A DNA stretch of 41,822 bases from Fibrobacter sp. (GCA_017503015.1 JAFVTX010000011.1:1-41822), one strand, 5' to 3'. Numbered from the stretch's first letter, positions 23,401 through 31,494 are shown. The notes: generated from the sequence alone by a model not told the origin. A program made the numbers and translations.

Positions 23401-26204
23401 CGAATTTCGGCGGTTTGCGGCAAGAATCCCACATAAATCGGGTAATCATACTCATATTGCCGTAGAGATTCTACCGCAGCAAACAAGTTCGTCAAGTCAA
23501 TGTTGCCATCCTTGTCCAACCACACATAGCGGGCGTAAACCAAATCGTTATCGGAATTGACCTGCTCATCCATCTTGGCACGGATTTCCACCGGGGATTC
23601 CAAAGCCTTCACCGTATCCTTGAGGAAGGGGTGATCTAGATTGTTTGATGCTAGCTGCGAAAGAGCGCTCCCCATGAGTGTATAAAGTTCTGTTGCGCCA
23701 TCATTTGAGGAAGCTCCCACGATTACCAGGGCTAGAGTTCCGTTCACATCGTTCCATAAATCGGGAGGATAGTCTGCAACAAGATAGGGTGAGAAGGGCA
23801 TGGATTTCGTAGAAGTGTTCTGTTCATTAAAGGCATTTCTAAGAATAGACTCAATTGCACTGGAAGTTGACGTTTCCACCTCCAGATAATCGGGAGCCCC
23901 GAACAAAAGCGATTCTCCATTTGCATCTACAGCCTTCATTTGAGCATTGGCAACGCCCAAATCAAATCTACTGCCATGCAAGTCGCCAACAAACAGGTAG
24001 CCCCCTGCCGTATTCACGGGTTCGGATTCATAGACTACATAGAGGGTATCGCCGTTAGAAAACTCCGAGAGGGCATCGGCGTAGAATTTGCCTGTTCCAT
24101 CAGTCTGCACATATTCGTAATCACAATAAGTCACATTGCCGTCTTTACGGCAAACCTTCCTGGCGAATTGGAACCCGTAATACTGGTACGTTCTTTCATC
24201 CGGATTATAAGAGGCCAGATAAGGCACCCTAGTCCAAGCACTGTCGCTGGAAATGGTCGCCGCTGGGGTTCCCATAAAGTAGACGTCCTCACCAAGAGAG
24301 GAGGAATACTCGTCCAAAGTGTAGAACACATCTCCATCGGTGGATTCAACAAACCCATGCATCACCGTCACCGATTTCTTTTCCGTGAGTGTAAAGTACC
24401 TATCCGAATCAAACACGGCCGAAGACTTTGGCTGAAACACCAACGCCCTTCCGTTATCGTAATAAGTCCAGCGGTAGTTCTCGCCTGCTATCTGGGCGGC
24501 CGTAGTCATCCATGAACTATTGTGGAGTTTTCCCGTATAGTCGGTATAGAGGTACAAGCGAATACCATCCTGAGTTTCCTCTACATCAGAAGTCCATTTT
24601 TCCTTGTCAGAAGCAGAGGCGTTCTGGTAATATTCGCTATTCGCAGAAAATTCAATTCGGCAAATAGGATGAAGCGTTCCTGTTGCAAATACGGGAAATC
24701 CGCCATTGACATCGTCCTTGCGGGACCAATCCAACGTTCCAAAATTATCTTGCAGAGTAGAATGCATATCCGGTGGAGCAATGTGAGCAGCATTACTCAG
24801 GCTGTACGCAAATTCGTCCGTCTGCATATAAGCGGCCGCAAAAACGCCATCATCCTCCGGGATACTTTCACCGATAGTGTTGCGGTAACTGTGAGTGTAG
24901 CTATTGCCAAAGTTCAAATTCGTCCACTGGTCCGTTATATCTTCTTCGCTCACAGTCATATAACCGGCCATATCTTTCGCTAGATAGTCATCTTTGCCAT
25001 AGTGGTAGTTGTTGCCTACAACGGAGCTGCTGGTATTGGGGAGAGCCAGTTCACCGGCCAAAAACCCGATTTTACACGCCCCGTTGTACGTGGTATCGGG
25101 CATGGAAATATCACCCACGGTGTAGGTGTTGACAATGTTGACAGGTGCTGCCGTCTGGTACATTGCTGGCGCTGCGCGCCCGACAATGCCACCAAGATAC
25201 TGATTCAGTAAAGTTGGCTCAAGAGGATCTTCATCAAGTTGAGGTATCAAATAGATTGTGTCGGCATCTGAATGGACATTCAAATCGCTAATACCAACAT
25301 TGACGATAGTTCCGCCATTCTCTAGCTTACCTACCAGGCCGCCAAGGAAGACACTCATATCCACTTCCGAATTTTGTTCGTACCAAAGTTTGTCAACAGA
25401 ATAGGGGGCAGATTCATCGCTGGCATAAAGTTCCACATTCTTCCCAGTAATATTTTTGAAGGAAACCCCTTCTCCCCTAACCATACCAACCAGACCACCT
25501 GCCTGGGCTGCCGTAATCTTCACATTCTTCATGGTAACATCACGGATTTGATTTCCACCACCAGTCACGATGCCAACAGCCGTACCCGCCACCACAAGCC
25601 TTCCAGCGGCATCGTTGTTGACTTCAATGTTCACATTCTCAAAATTCACCTCGGCTACGTTTCCGCTATTCAACTTGGAAAAGAATCCTATACCGATTTC
25701 AGTGGTGCCAAGATCCGCTTCGTAATCATCCGGTATGCTATCAAGCTTGAGGCAAAGGTTCTTGATGGTATGGCCATTTCCATAGAATCCATTGCCATTG
25801 TCATTGGGCAAAGGCCTAAAAGTAATGGCGCAGGAGCCATCGCTATTGACCCCACCAAAGTCGATATCCGTAAGCAATTCAAGTCCACCATGTGCTCTAG
25901 ATATAAAGGACGTCAAATAAGAATAGGCGTCTACCATCGCCTCTTGCGTATGGGACTTAGTTTCATCGTACCACAAATCAAAGCAGGTTTCTTCAATATC
26001 CGGGCCACCATCCGTAGAAGGCTCCGTTGTCGGAGTATAACTGCTAGGCTGCTGGGACAAGGCTAGGTAAGTATAATCCATATTCCCTACCTTAATACAA
26101 AACTTCATCCCCGACACCGAACCGGTGTTTGCGGCGGTAGCTGTAGTTGCCAGAAGTAGCAAAGCAAGGCCCATCAAGCTGGCCAGGTTCAATCTACGTT
26201 CCAT
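20433..26204 (-). CDS. Very large secreted surface protein
   Basis: 1923 residues. A signal peptide (about 1-25, ending TATAANTG) is followed by a GLUG/beta-helix-like region (about 110-330) with repeated GGLVG, FENVNIEVN, MKNVKITAAQ and GLVGKLENGGTIVNVGISDLNV turns. The middle has many Trp/Tyr/Asp-rich segments and Flg_new/InlB-type repeats (for example ITFTKASFDGGT and YTYKKFNIVFETGKTD; KWVDAKICV). Later, GGWRMLSLSN and WNMVANPYGWYVDLYG repeats precede the C-terminal sorting-type beta-sandwich (about 1840-1923: AYVEILDMKGKVLSSV ... SGLYMVRVRVGSK). It has many Cys, so disulphides are likely. Probable role: adhesin or surface attachment; no catalytic domain recognised. SD GGAGAGAGG precedes the ATG. 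Confidence 0.85.
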   Translation of the reverse strand: MERRLNLASLMGLALLLLATTATAANTGSVSGMKFCIKVGNMDYTYLALSQQPSSYTPTTEPSTDGGPDIEETCFDLWYDETKSHTQEAMVDAYSYLTSFISRAHGGLELLTDIDFGGVNSDGSCAITFRPLPNDNGNGFYGNGHTIKNLCLKLDSIPDDYEADLGTTEIGIGFFSKLNSGNVAEVNFENVNIEVNNDAAGRLVVAGTAVGIVTGGGNQIRDVTMKNVKITAAQAGGLVGMVRGEGVSFKNITGKNVELYASDESAPYSVDKLWYEQNSEVDMSVFLGGLVGKLENGGTIVNVGISDLNVHSDADTIYLIPQLDEDPLEPTLLNQYLGGIVGRAAPAMYQTAAPVNIVNTYTVGDISMPDTTYNGACKIGFLAGELALPNTSSSVVGNNYHYGKDDYLAKDMAGYMTVSEEDITDQWTNLNFGNSYTHSYRNTIGESIPEDDGVFAAAYMQTDEFAYSLSNAAHIAPPDMHSTLQDNFGTLDWSRKDDVNGGFPVFATGTLHPICRIEFSANSEYYQNASASDKEKWTSDVEETQDGIRLYLYTDYTGKLHNSSWMTTAAQIAGENYRWTYYDNGRALVFQPKSSAVFDSDRYFTLTEKKSVTVMHGFVESTDGDVFYTLDEYSSSLGEDVYFMGTPAATISSDSAWTRVPYLASYNPDERTYQYYGFQFARKVCRKDGNVTYCDYEYVQTDGTGKFYADALSEFSNGDTLYVVYESEPVNTAGGYLFVGDLHGSRFDLGVANAQMKAVDANGESLLFGAPDYLEVETSTSSAIESILRNAFNEQNTSTKSMPFSPYLVADYPPDLWNDVNGTLALVIVGASSNDGATELYTLMGSALSQLASNNLDHPFLKDTVKALESPVEIRAKMDEQVNSDNDLVYARYVWLDKDGNIDLTNLFAAVESLRQYEYDYPIYVGFLPQTAEIRYHVTFDVNYETNTDYNPLFIATTWNGKTELGATYTSENQYDQFVPSGQWYAFRTDACFVGEFSPDQYPDYDDGIYVSSFGMIEELLSNEEEQRIPYTTNKDGSKSMKLYAQWEYDVASCSDYAGYRIREEQELVWNNYVVKDNSELGNIVLQQVWMGDTLRHKSVQQDVGVTGILVPYADTNKFVFEVFADGYAGYELDGDITFTKASFDGGTPETKKLKEGDLLTIDPWELMSSNMEFSANYTYKKFNIVFETGKTDVLYGENSDSVGTYKLNAEDDAIDLPFWVYTADQCVEGWTVHSNIEIQDEPVMEGPDVNRNPDCNGEPNCEYEMPDNWAVAFDVFNFVLSKELDLQVGNRQEKYPLYAKWVDAKICVDELSYKQTKLTESENGSVAFKEIRKDSTGKVVGTQLHKFAKDGTMLLPYYVKGSSFVVQGLPAKDYILDSLVMTLDGKKYVYHEGDTLAGSITKATFAAYFMPENPTPAKFVTSKLLQSGSAIRFEFATNEFGASGASVKIVLEDDDGKAVADSVIQISKTPYEGSWDYYPLRAGTYLLTATVANRKSSDVFEQDFEVKAEIASAAEGGWRMLSLSNVVMDSVTWDDDIRFYWWDDTRNTGAFWQYQRLNRDDKVDNLTGYWYSSLEGRPLVMKKDMAAPKDPVVWKLDSVYTGWNMVANPYGWYVDLYGENSNEKKSATEKSSIEFYSWNDSLGAYQEVDVIGPYEAVWAKVTGPSQWKLPSKPAFVATVDAEGEENVVEPLKKTVELASGGKGWAIRAVLRDANGKRDSWNFMGVSESGWASEEPPSGMGDHVNLSIKDGNKSLAKSFKKAAGDSYEWTVSLEASGDRTGYLHFEGVDALRASGLKVFVTVDGTTTQMAENDTLKVSIGSMAKTATVRVAPSARTVVAQKLNGLRAFQAGNSLQVGFQVSESLAGAKAYVEILDMKGKVLSSVSGTAVSGSNALTLQTPKSGLYMVRVRVGSKQAAGSVAIK

Positions 26205-26209
26205 AAATA

Positions 26210-26238
26210 CCTCTCTCCGGGGGAAGCGGTCTTCCCCC
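26210..26238 (-). promoter_or_regulatory. 5' leader hairpin abutting the Shine-Dalgarno of the large surface-protein gene
   Basis: On the minus strand GGGGGAAG and CTTCCCCC pair perfectly over 8 bp with a 4-nt loop (26219-26238), and the ribosome site GGAGAGAGG (26218-26210) begins right at its 3' foot. No T-run follows, so it is not a terminator. It may stabilise the long mRNA or set ribosome access. Confidence 0.55.
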
Positions 26239-26316
26239 TATCATTTCCCATAAAAATAACATATTTAAAAGATTCTCCTTTGCGATTTAGGTCACATGTT
26301 GCCGAAAATCACATTT

Positions 26317-26399
26317 TAGGGGCTAGAGACTAGGATTTAGAGATTAGTGATTTCCAAGCCCTCAAATCCTAACCCCTATCCCCTAGAGCCTAACCCCTC
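26317..26399. repeat. Low-complexity TAACCCCTA-type spacer
   Basis: Degenerate copies of CTAGGATTTAGAG and of CCTAACCCCTATCCCCTAG fill the gap between the two divergent genes, ending just before a -10 box. The same words in reverse orientation make up 33728-33810. Confidence 0.65.
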
Positions 26400-26405
26400 T
26401 TTTAC

Positions 26406-26411
26406 TATATT
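26406..26411 (+). promoter_or_regulatory. -10 box of the diguanylate cyclase gene
   Basis: TATATT; the ATG at 26433 is 21 nt further on with TTGGAGA before it, so this transcript has a short ordinary leader. No clear -35. Confidence 0.4.
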
Positions 26412-26432
26412 AAACGTGTCATTGGAGAAAAT

Positions 26433-27320
26433 ATGCAGGATTTGGACCAGACCATCGTCACCCCAGGCAACACTATCCCTTTTAGGGTCATGGAGTTACA
26501 CCCCCACCTGATAATCCTGTACCCCCAGACTCAATTCAAGCAGATTGCCTTGGAAAAAGGCACGGTTATCCTTGGTCGCGGTGCCGATGCCGACATCCGC
26601 CTGGACGACGAACTGGTGAGCCGCAAGCACTGCAGCCTGACCTTCGACGGCAAGAACGTCACGGTCCAGGACCTGGGCAGCACCAACGGCACCTACGTGG
26701 ACGGGAATCCGGTGAGCCAGATGGTCTTGGATTCCGACAACCGCCTGCAGCTGGGCAAGCACGTGCTGAAAATCGACTTCAAGGATGCCAGCGAAGAGGC
26801 CTTTGACCGGGAACTCTACGAGGCGGCCACCATGGACCCGCTGACCAAGATTTCCAACCGCCGGAACTTCTTTGACCGGAGCCTGGGCGAGCTTGCCCTT
26901 GCCCGCCGGAACAACTTCTTTGTGCATGCCATCATGGTGGATGCCGACCACTTCAAGCACGTGAACGACACCTGGGGCCACCAGTGCGGCGACATGGTTC
27001 TGAAAGAAATCGCCCGCATTCTCAAAGAAGAAAAGCGGGAATCGGACCTGCTGGCCCGTTACGGCGGCGAAGAATTCGTGCTCTTGCTCAGCGGAATTGG
27101 CGTAGAAGACGCCAAAAAGAGCGCCGAGCGGCTCCGTATGGCGGTAGAACGCCACCGTTTCTCCTGGAAGGATACCATTATCCCCGTGACCATTTCTCTC
27201 GGGCTTGCAAGCAAGCAAGGGGAAAATATTGGGAAAATCGAGGACCTGATCGCGGAATGCGACCGTCTTTTGTACGTAGCCAAGGAAGGCGGACGGAATC
27301 AGGTGGCGAGCGAAGCGTAG
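26433..27320 (+). CDS. FHA-GGDEF diguanylate cyclase
   Basis: A 295-residue soluble protein. An FHA phosphothreonine-binding domain (about 40-115) has its conserved GR (49-50), SRKH (63-66) and GSTNGT (82-87). A GGDEF domain follows (about 130-290): MVDADHFKHVNDTWGH provides the metal-binding Asp 170 and Asn/Asp loop, and GGEEF (211-215) is the active loop. RESD (202-205), exactly five residues before GGEEF, is an intact inhibitory I-site, so feedback control by c-di-GMP is expected. FHA control implies a Ser/Thr kinase in the cell; the N-terminal LDQTIVTP may be a phosphorylation target, by analogy. Product c-di-GMP, cytosolic. Confidence 0.93.
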   Translation: MQDLDQTIVTPGNTIPFRVMELHPHLIILYPQTQFKQIALEKGTVILGRGADADIRLDDELVSRKHCSLTFDGKNVTVQDLGSTNGTYVDGNPVSQMVLDSDNRLQLGKHVLKIDFKDASEEAFDRELYEAATMDPLTKISNRRNFFDRSLGELALARRNNFFVHAIMVDADHFKHVNDTWGHQCGDMVLKEIARILKEEKRESDLLARYGGEEFVLLLSGIGVEDAKKSAERLRMAVERHRFSWKDTIIPVTISLGLASKQGENIGKIEDLIAECDRLLYVAKEGGRNQVASEA

Positions 27321-27335
27321 CTTCGCTCCGCTGTT

Positions 27336-27420
27336 CTAAGTTCTAAGTTACGCCCTATCGGGCTAGTTACTAGACTTTTTTGATTGACATCTCTAGTAAC
27401 TACTAACTAGTAACTAGGAA
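27336..27420. repeat. Low-complexity ACTAGTAACTAG-type spacer
   Basis: Degenerate copies of GTTCTAAGTTCTAAGTTA, TAGTTACTAG and CTAGTAACTACTAACTAGTA, ending 6 nt before the -10 of the MATE gene. The same words make up 39924-39990. Confidence 0.65.
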
Positions 27421-27426
27421 CTTTCC

Positions 27427-27432
27427 TATATT
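27427..27432 (+). promoter_or_regulatory. -10 box of the MATE gene
   Basis: TATATT, 10 nt before the ATG at 27443, with no Shine-Dalgarno between: a probable leaderless or nearly leaderless mRNA. Confidence 0.45.
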
Positions 27433-27442
27433 TGGCGCCGCA

Positions 27443-28828
27443 ATGTCCACTTTGAACTCCCAGCGCCTCAATTCCTTCGGGACTGCAAGCATCCCGAAAC
27501 TGGTGCTGCAGTTTTCGGTACCCGCCATCATCAGCATGCTGGTGAACGCCCTCTATAATATAGTGGACCGTTTTTTCGTGGGCCAGGGTGTAGGCAGCCT
27601 CGGTATCGCGGGTATCACCCTATGTTTCCCCATTTGCCTCTTTATTATGGCCATGTCCATGATGATCGGCGTGGGCGGCAACACCCTCTTTGCTATCCGT
27701 CTCGGGCAAAAGAAGTACATACAAGCTAGCATTATCCTGAACAACTCCTTTTCGTTGCTCATACTGATGGCGGTCTGCACCTTCGCCCTGGGCGAAATTT
27801 TCATGGTGCCGCTCCTGAAACTTTTCGGGGCCAGCGAACAGACCCTGCCGGTAGCCTCCAGCTACATGCGCATCTTGCTTTTCGGGGCGGTTTTCCAGAC
27901 CATCGCCCCCGGCATGAACCACTTTATCCGCTCCATGGGCCACCCCAAGACGGCCATGTTCCGTGAAGTCATCGGAGCGGTTTCCAATATCATTCTGGAC
28001 TGGCTGTTTATCATGAAGTTCCACTGGGGAATCGAAGGGGCCGCTTGGGCCACCATCTCCTCCCAGCTTATCGCCAGCGCCCTCATTACCCAGTTCTTCG
28101 TGAAAAAGGATACGCCCATCAAGATCCGCTGGCGCCACATGAAGCTCCGGTTCCCCTACGTGCGAAAGATTATCATCTTGGGTATCCCGCCATCACTGAT
28201 GCAGCTGTGCAACAGCCTGATGAACGCCATTTTGGCCTGGAGCCTCACCACCTACGGAAACATCAGCCTTCACGACACCGGAGTCCTTTCCGGCGGGGAC
28301 ATGGCCATTTCCGCTTTCGGCATCGTGAACAGCATCGCCTCCTTTATTTTGCTCCCGCTATTGGGATTCGTCCACGGCACCCAACCCATCATCGGCTACA
28401 ACTACGGTGCCCGCTTGAACGCACGAGTCAAGGCAACCCTGAAGTTCACCTTCATCTACGCCTTCGGATTTATGATTGTGGCCTGGGCACTCATGATGTG
28501 GCAGGCAGAAGCGCTGGTTGCACCTTTCGCGCCAAACGACCTTAAATTGCAGGAGACCGCCGCCTGGGCCATGCGGATTTTCGGGGCGGCATTCTTCATG
28601 ATTCCCCTGGGACTTGTTTCGGGAAGTTTCTTCCAGGGCACGGGAAAGGCCCTCAGGTCCATGTTCCTGAACGCCTGCCGCCAGGTGATACTGCTGATAC
28701 CCTTCCTGCTTGTACTCCCCCATTTCTTTGAACTGAAGGGGGTGTTCATGGCCCAGCCCATCGCCGATACCGGGGCCGCCATCATCGGCATGGGAATGCT
28801 GCTGCACGAACTGAAGAAGCTAAAATAG
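27443..28828 (+). CDS. MATE-family multidrug/Na+ antiporter
   Basis: 461 residues, about 12 predicted helices in two six-helix halves. The N-terminal PKLVLQFSVPAIISMLVNALYNIVDRFFVGQGVG and the IAGITLCFPI stretch are typical of the MepA/NorM-type branch of MATE transporters, and the repeat in the second half (KIIILGIPPSLMQLCNSLMNAIL) supports full length. It should export cationic compounds in exchange for Na+ or H+ across the inner membrane. It ends 9 nt inside the convergent lipoprotein gene. There is no obvious terminator. The start is the ATG beside the TATATT box; no other start improves the match. Confidence 0.93.
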   Translation: MSTLNSQRLNSFGTASIPKLVLQFSVPAIISMLVNALYNIVDRFFVGQGVGSLGIAGITLCFPICLFIMAMSMMIGVGGNTLFAIRLGQKKYIQASIILNNSFSLLILMAVCTFALGEIFMVPLLKLFGASEQTLPVASSYMRILLFGAVFQTIAPGMNHFIRSMGHPKTAMFREVIGAVSNIILDWLFIMKFHWGIEGAAWATISSQLIASALITQFFVKKDTPIKIRWRHMKLRFPYVRKIIILGIPPSLMQLCNSLMNAILAWSLTTYGNISLHDTGVLSGGDMAISAFGIVNSIASFILLPLLGFVHGTQPIIGYNYGARLNARVKATLKFTFIYAFGFMIVAWALMMWQAEALVAPFAPNDLKLQETAAWAMRIFGAAFFMIPLGLVSGSFFQGTGKALRSMFLNACRQVILLIPFLLVLPHFFELKGVFMAQPIADTGAAIIGMGMLLHELKKLK

Positions 28829-29305
28829 TTTCTTTGCGGAGGTGAGTTCGCCGTTCTTCTCGTGGAAGAGGATCAGGGAGCCGCCGTCCACCTTGACGAA
28901 AATGTTCTTCAGGGTCTCTACCACGTGGTTTTCGTCAAAGCCGATTTCGTTGTAGGCAGTTTCGCCGATGACGATGCCGAAGTTCACCATGTCGGGCGAA
29001 GTAAATCGCAGGTACTTGAGGAGGTCTTCGGGAGTGTTCACCACGTCGGTTGCGGTCAAGCGTTCGATTTCTTGCGGGTCGCGGGTGCTCACCAACAGGG
29101 GGAACAAGTTGTCGCCAATCACCTGCTTGCTGTTCAGATACAAGGTATTGCCTATCATGAGGCTGATGGAGTCGTTCAGCACCTGACGGACTTCGATGAT
29201 GATGTCGCGGCTAGAAGACATTTCCTGCATTTCCAGCTTGGACGGGCCGCAGGCGACGAACATGGCAGAGGCCATGGCAACAACGAGAATCAAAAGCATT
29301 TTCAT
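28820..29305 (-). CDS. Small lipoprotein of unknown function
   Basis: 161 residues. Signal MKMLLILVVAMASAMFVAC (Cys 19) marks a lipoprotein; the mature part has an EMSSSRDIIIEVRQVLNDSISLMIGNTLYLNSKQVI segment and an alternating helix/strand pattern without a motif I recognise. The start is ATG 29305, with AAGGAA about 8 nt upstream; frames extending further upstream (to 29422) would hide that signal. The 3' end overlaps the convergent MATE gene by 9 nt. The 249 nt upstream hold a GC-rich patch (29355-29420) and an AT-rich patch but no gene I can support. Confidence 0.7.
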   Translation of the reverse strand: MKMLLILVVAMASAMFVACGPSKLEMQEMSSSRDIIIEVRQVLNDSISLMIGNTLYLNSKQVIGDNLFPLLVSTRDPQEIERLTATDVVNTPEDLLKYLRFTSPDMVNFGIVIGETAYNEIGFDENHVVETLKNIFVKVDGGSLILFHEKNGELTSAKKLF

Positions 29306-29554
29306 AAGACGGGTTCCTTTTTTTGGGGAAATATAAATATTTTCAAGAATTTTTTTCTTGCGGGCGGGGCCCCAGCTCGGAGTTGCGAAGGCCGCACGGG
29401 CCCCTCCCTGCACCCTCCCCATCCTTGGCCGACGCTTTTACTCTCATTCTGTATGTTTTTATTCTAAAATTAAAATTACACCTCACTTTCTGCGATACTT
29501 TATTTATGGAAAGAATCGCAAATACTTCTGGCGAGAGATAATATTAAGAAGGTT

Positions 29555-30367
29555 TCAAGAATGTTCTTTTCTTAAGATTCCGAGGGCGCGGTCAACTAAG
29601 TCCGGCGAAATGTGGAAAATCTCGCTGAGCTTTTCCACACGGAGTTCTTCGGGAATGCGTTCCATACGGGAGCCGTCCTTGTCGCGGATGACCAGGTTCC
29701 CTTTCTGGTAGTAATACTGCACTCCCCGTTCCCGGTCCAGGCGGTTGAGCACTGGATAGGTCATCATCTCCCGGTAGAAACTTTCGGACCAGTGCTGCTT
29801 GAATTCTTCGACGGAAACACCTTCCAGCGGATACTCGAAACGAAGCTTCATGGGGCCGCCCGCACCGCCGGTCCAGAGTTCCAGGGCATCGGCGGCAGGC
29901 CGCACCAACTTTACGCAGTTGGGGACCAGCGGAAAAAACGCCTCGCCGGAACCGAACGGTTGAGGTGCAGGCAAAGGGAGCGGATCGAAGATGAGGTAAC
30001 CGGGGTCAAAGAGGTACGAGGTATGGGGTATGAGGTCGCCAGCCTTTGGCTGGCTTTGAGGTGCGAAAGAGACCTCCGGCAAAACCAGGGCGCAGTGGAT
30101 GTTTTTTTCTTTGCGTTTGTGGCCCATGACCAGACGGGGCGAAAGCCCCATGTCGGTAAAGGCCTGATACAGGAGCCAGGTCATGCTGAAGCAGGTGCCG
30201 CCACCCATCCAGGAATCTACATCATTTTGGAAACTGTCATCCAGGTTGCGGGCACGAGTGGCAGAACCCGCCGATTCCAGGCGGATAATCTTCGTAAGGT
30301 TCTCGTAGGTGACAGTGGAGAGCCTGTTGCACAGTTCGAGAATCTTTTGCCAACTTTCCTGTTCCAT
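29555..30367 (-). CDS. Arylamine N-acetyltransferase / transglutaminase-fold protein
   Basis: 270 residues. A Cys-His-Asp triad can be read: GGGTCFSMTWLLYQAF (Cys 59), NIHCAL (His 91) and LFDPGY (Asp 121), in the order and context of the arylamine N-acetyltransferase and transglutaminase-like cysteine folds. No signal peptide, so cytosolic. Between His and Asp, residues 98-118 (EVSFAPQSQPKAGDLIPHTS plus Y) are encoded by a stretch that matches an intergenic repeat of this genome, so an insertion has been tolerated in frame. A TATTAT -10 lies 7 nt before the ATG, with no Shine-Dalgarno. Natural acceptor unknown; acetyl transfer versus peptidase cannot be decided here. Confidence 0.75.
   Translation of the reverse strand: MEQESWQKILELCNRLSTVTYENLTKIIRLESAGSATRARNLDDSFQNDVDSWMGGGTCFSMTWLLYQAFTDMGLSPRLVMGHKRKEKNIHCALVLPEVSFAPQSQPKAGDLIPHTSYLFDPGYLIFDPLPLPAPQPFGSGEAFFPLVPNCVKLVRPAADALELWTGGAGGPMKLRFEYPLEGVSVEEFKQHWSESFYREMMTYPVLNRLDRERGVQYYYQKGNLVIRDKDGSRMERIPEELRVEKLSEIFHISPDLVDRALGILRKEHS
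30014..30076. repeat. Intergenic-type repeat inside the NAT-like coding sequence
   Basis: TGAGGTCGC (30031-30039) and GCTTTGAGGTG (30053-30063) recur exactly and in the same order at 33809-33817 and 33821-33831 in a non-coding spacer, and the GAGGTATGGGGTATGAGG part is the reverse complement of the CCTCATACC words at 33890-33905. Here it is read through as 21 codons. Confidence 0.65.
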
Positions 30368-30374
30368 AAGGCCA

Positions 30375-30380
30375 ATAATA
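30375..30380 (-). promoter_or_regulatory. -10 box of the NAT-like gene
   Basis: Minus-strand TATTAT, 7 nt before the ATG at 30367 and with no Shine-Dalgarno: a probable leaderless mRNA. Confidence 0.4.
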
Positions 30381-30435
30381 GAAAATGTCCTGACATCGGG
30401 TTTTTAAGGGCAGGGCCCTTAGGCGAAGGGGTGAT

Positions 30436-30550
30436 GGATGGTTCGACAGGCTCACCAACATTGTTTCACGCAATGCCTGGAGAAACAGCAATCAGGGGAA
30501 GGCTTTCCCCTTTGGATCAATCATTCCACTCACTACTCACAACTCACCAC
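30436..30550. repeat. Spacer repeats before the 300-residue protein gene
   Basis: A GGTTCGACAGGCTCAC element (30438-30453, related to 1797-1832) and an ACTCACTACTCACAACTCACCAC low-complexity tract (30528-30550). The tract ends 7 nt before the -10 box, like the other spacers of this kind. Confidence 0.5.
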
Positions 30551-30554
30551 TATT

Positions 30555-30563
30555 TGCTATATT
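30555..30563 (+). promoter_or_regulatory. Extended -10 promoter
   Basis: TTGCTATATT includes the extended-10 TG dinucleotide one base ahead of TATATT (30558-30563). The ATG at 30570 is only 6 nt away, so the mRNA is probably leaderless. Confidence 0.45.
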
Positions 30564-30569
30564 GTGGTC

Positions 30570-31472
30570 ATGCTGGGAATCGAACAGAAAAAAGGAAACG
30601 ACCAACGCCTGTGCGGGCGCATGATTGCCTACGCCAAGATCTTGCCCTCCCCCGATGCGGAGCGGAGCGGCACGCCTTTTGACGACATGGTGAAAAACGG
30701 ACTTTTCGCCCTGGAAGGGGATTTCCGCCAGCAGCCCAAGATGCCAAACCGCAGGGCCATCAACAAGGCCGTAGATTCAAAGATCGACAACCTGCTGGAA
30801 TCCATGGAAGAAGACGGCGTGGAACTGCCCGAAGATATGGACGTGGATTCCCTGCGGGAGCGCCTCCACGAACTGGCCAACATGGAAGTCATCCCCATTC
30901 CTGCCCGCATCTGCAATTTCGCCAGCGAAGAAGATATCCTGAACGAAGACGCCGACGTGTATTACATTGGCGAGTTCATCGGCATGAACCAGGCCCACTT
31001 TTGCCTGACCACGCTGCCCGTCTTTTACCAGGCCCGTTACCGCGAACAGGCCAAGGTCGAAGAAATCAACCTGCTGAACGAGATGCTTTCCCAGTTCGAA
31101 AACGGCGAGATTATGGACAACGACGACATCCAGCGGGAAACTGAAGAACTGTTCCCCGAAGGGGCGAGCCTCAATACCTTCGTGGGCGACCTGAACAACC
31201 TGCTGAATACCAGGGTGGTGCCTTTCTTGCTGGCCTGCGAAACCGACAGCGACTACGAAAACCAGATTGCCCTGTTCTACAAGTTCATGAAAAACTATCC
31301 CGAACAGCGCGACATCAAGCTTATCGACGGTGCCATCAGGGAACTGCGCAGGCAAAGCGACAACCAAGGAGCCCGCAGGCTTTTGGAACTGGGATGCAAG
31401 AAGGTGAACGCCATCTACAACGAAGACATCAAGGGCGCCGAAGAAATCAACCAGGAAATCGCCGCCATCTAG
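30570..31472 (+). CDS. Uncharacterised acidic cytosolic protein
   Basis: About 300 residues from the ATG at 30570. The longer frame back to 30438 runs through a spacer repeat and is not credible. The product is acidic, helical and without signal peptide or membrane segment. Features: an N-terminal basic RLCGRMIAYAKI segment, a DMVKNGLFALEGDF stretch, a helical acidic hairpin (SMEEDGVELPEDMDVDSLRERLHEL), ADVYYIGEFIGMNQAHFCLTTLPVFYQARYREQ, and a C-terminal helical repeat (NYPEQRDIKLIDGAIRELRRQ ... RRLLELGCKKV). I do not recognise a family. It lies between two spacers and is convergent with the sugar transporter gene, 22 nt apart. Confidence 0.75.
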   Translation: MLGIEQKKGNDQRLCGRMIAYAKILPSPDAERSGTPFDDMVKNGLFALEGDFRQQPKMPNRRAINKAVDSKIDNLLESMEEDGVELPEDMDVDSLRERLHELANMEVIPIPARICNFASEEDILNEDADVYYIGEFIGMNQAHFCLTTLPVFYQARYREQAKVEEINLLNEMLSQFENGEIMDNDDIQRETEELFPEGASLNTFVGDLNNLLNTRVVPFLLACETDSDYENQIALFYKFMKNYPEQRDIKLIDGAIRELRRQSDNQGARRLLELGCKKVNAIYNEDIKGAEEINQEIAAI

Positions 31473-31494
31473 GGCAGTTCCTTTACCCAATTCA

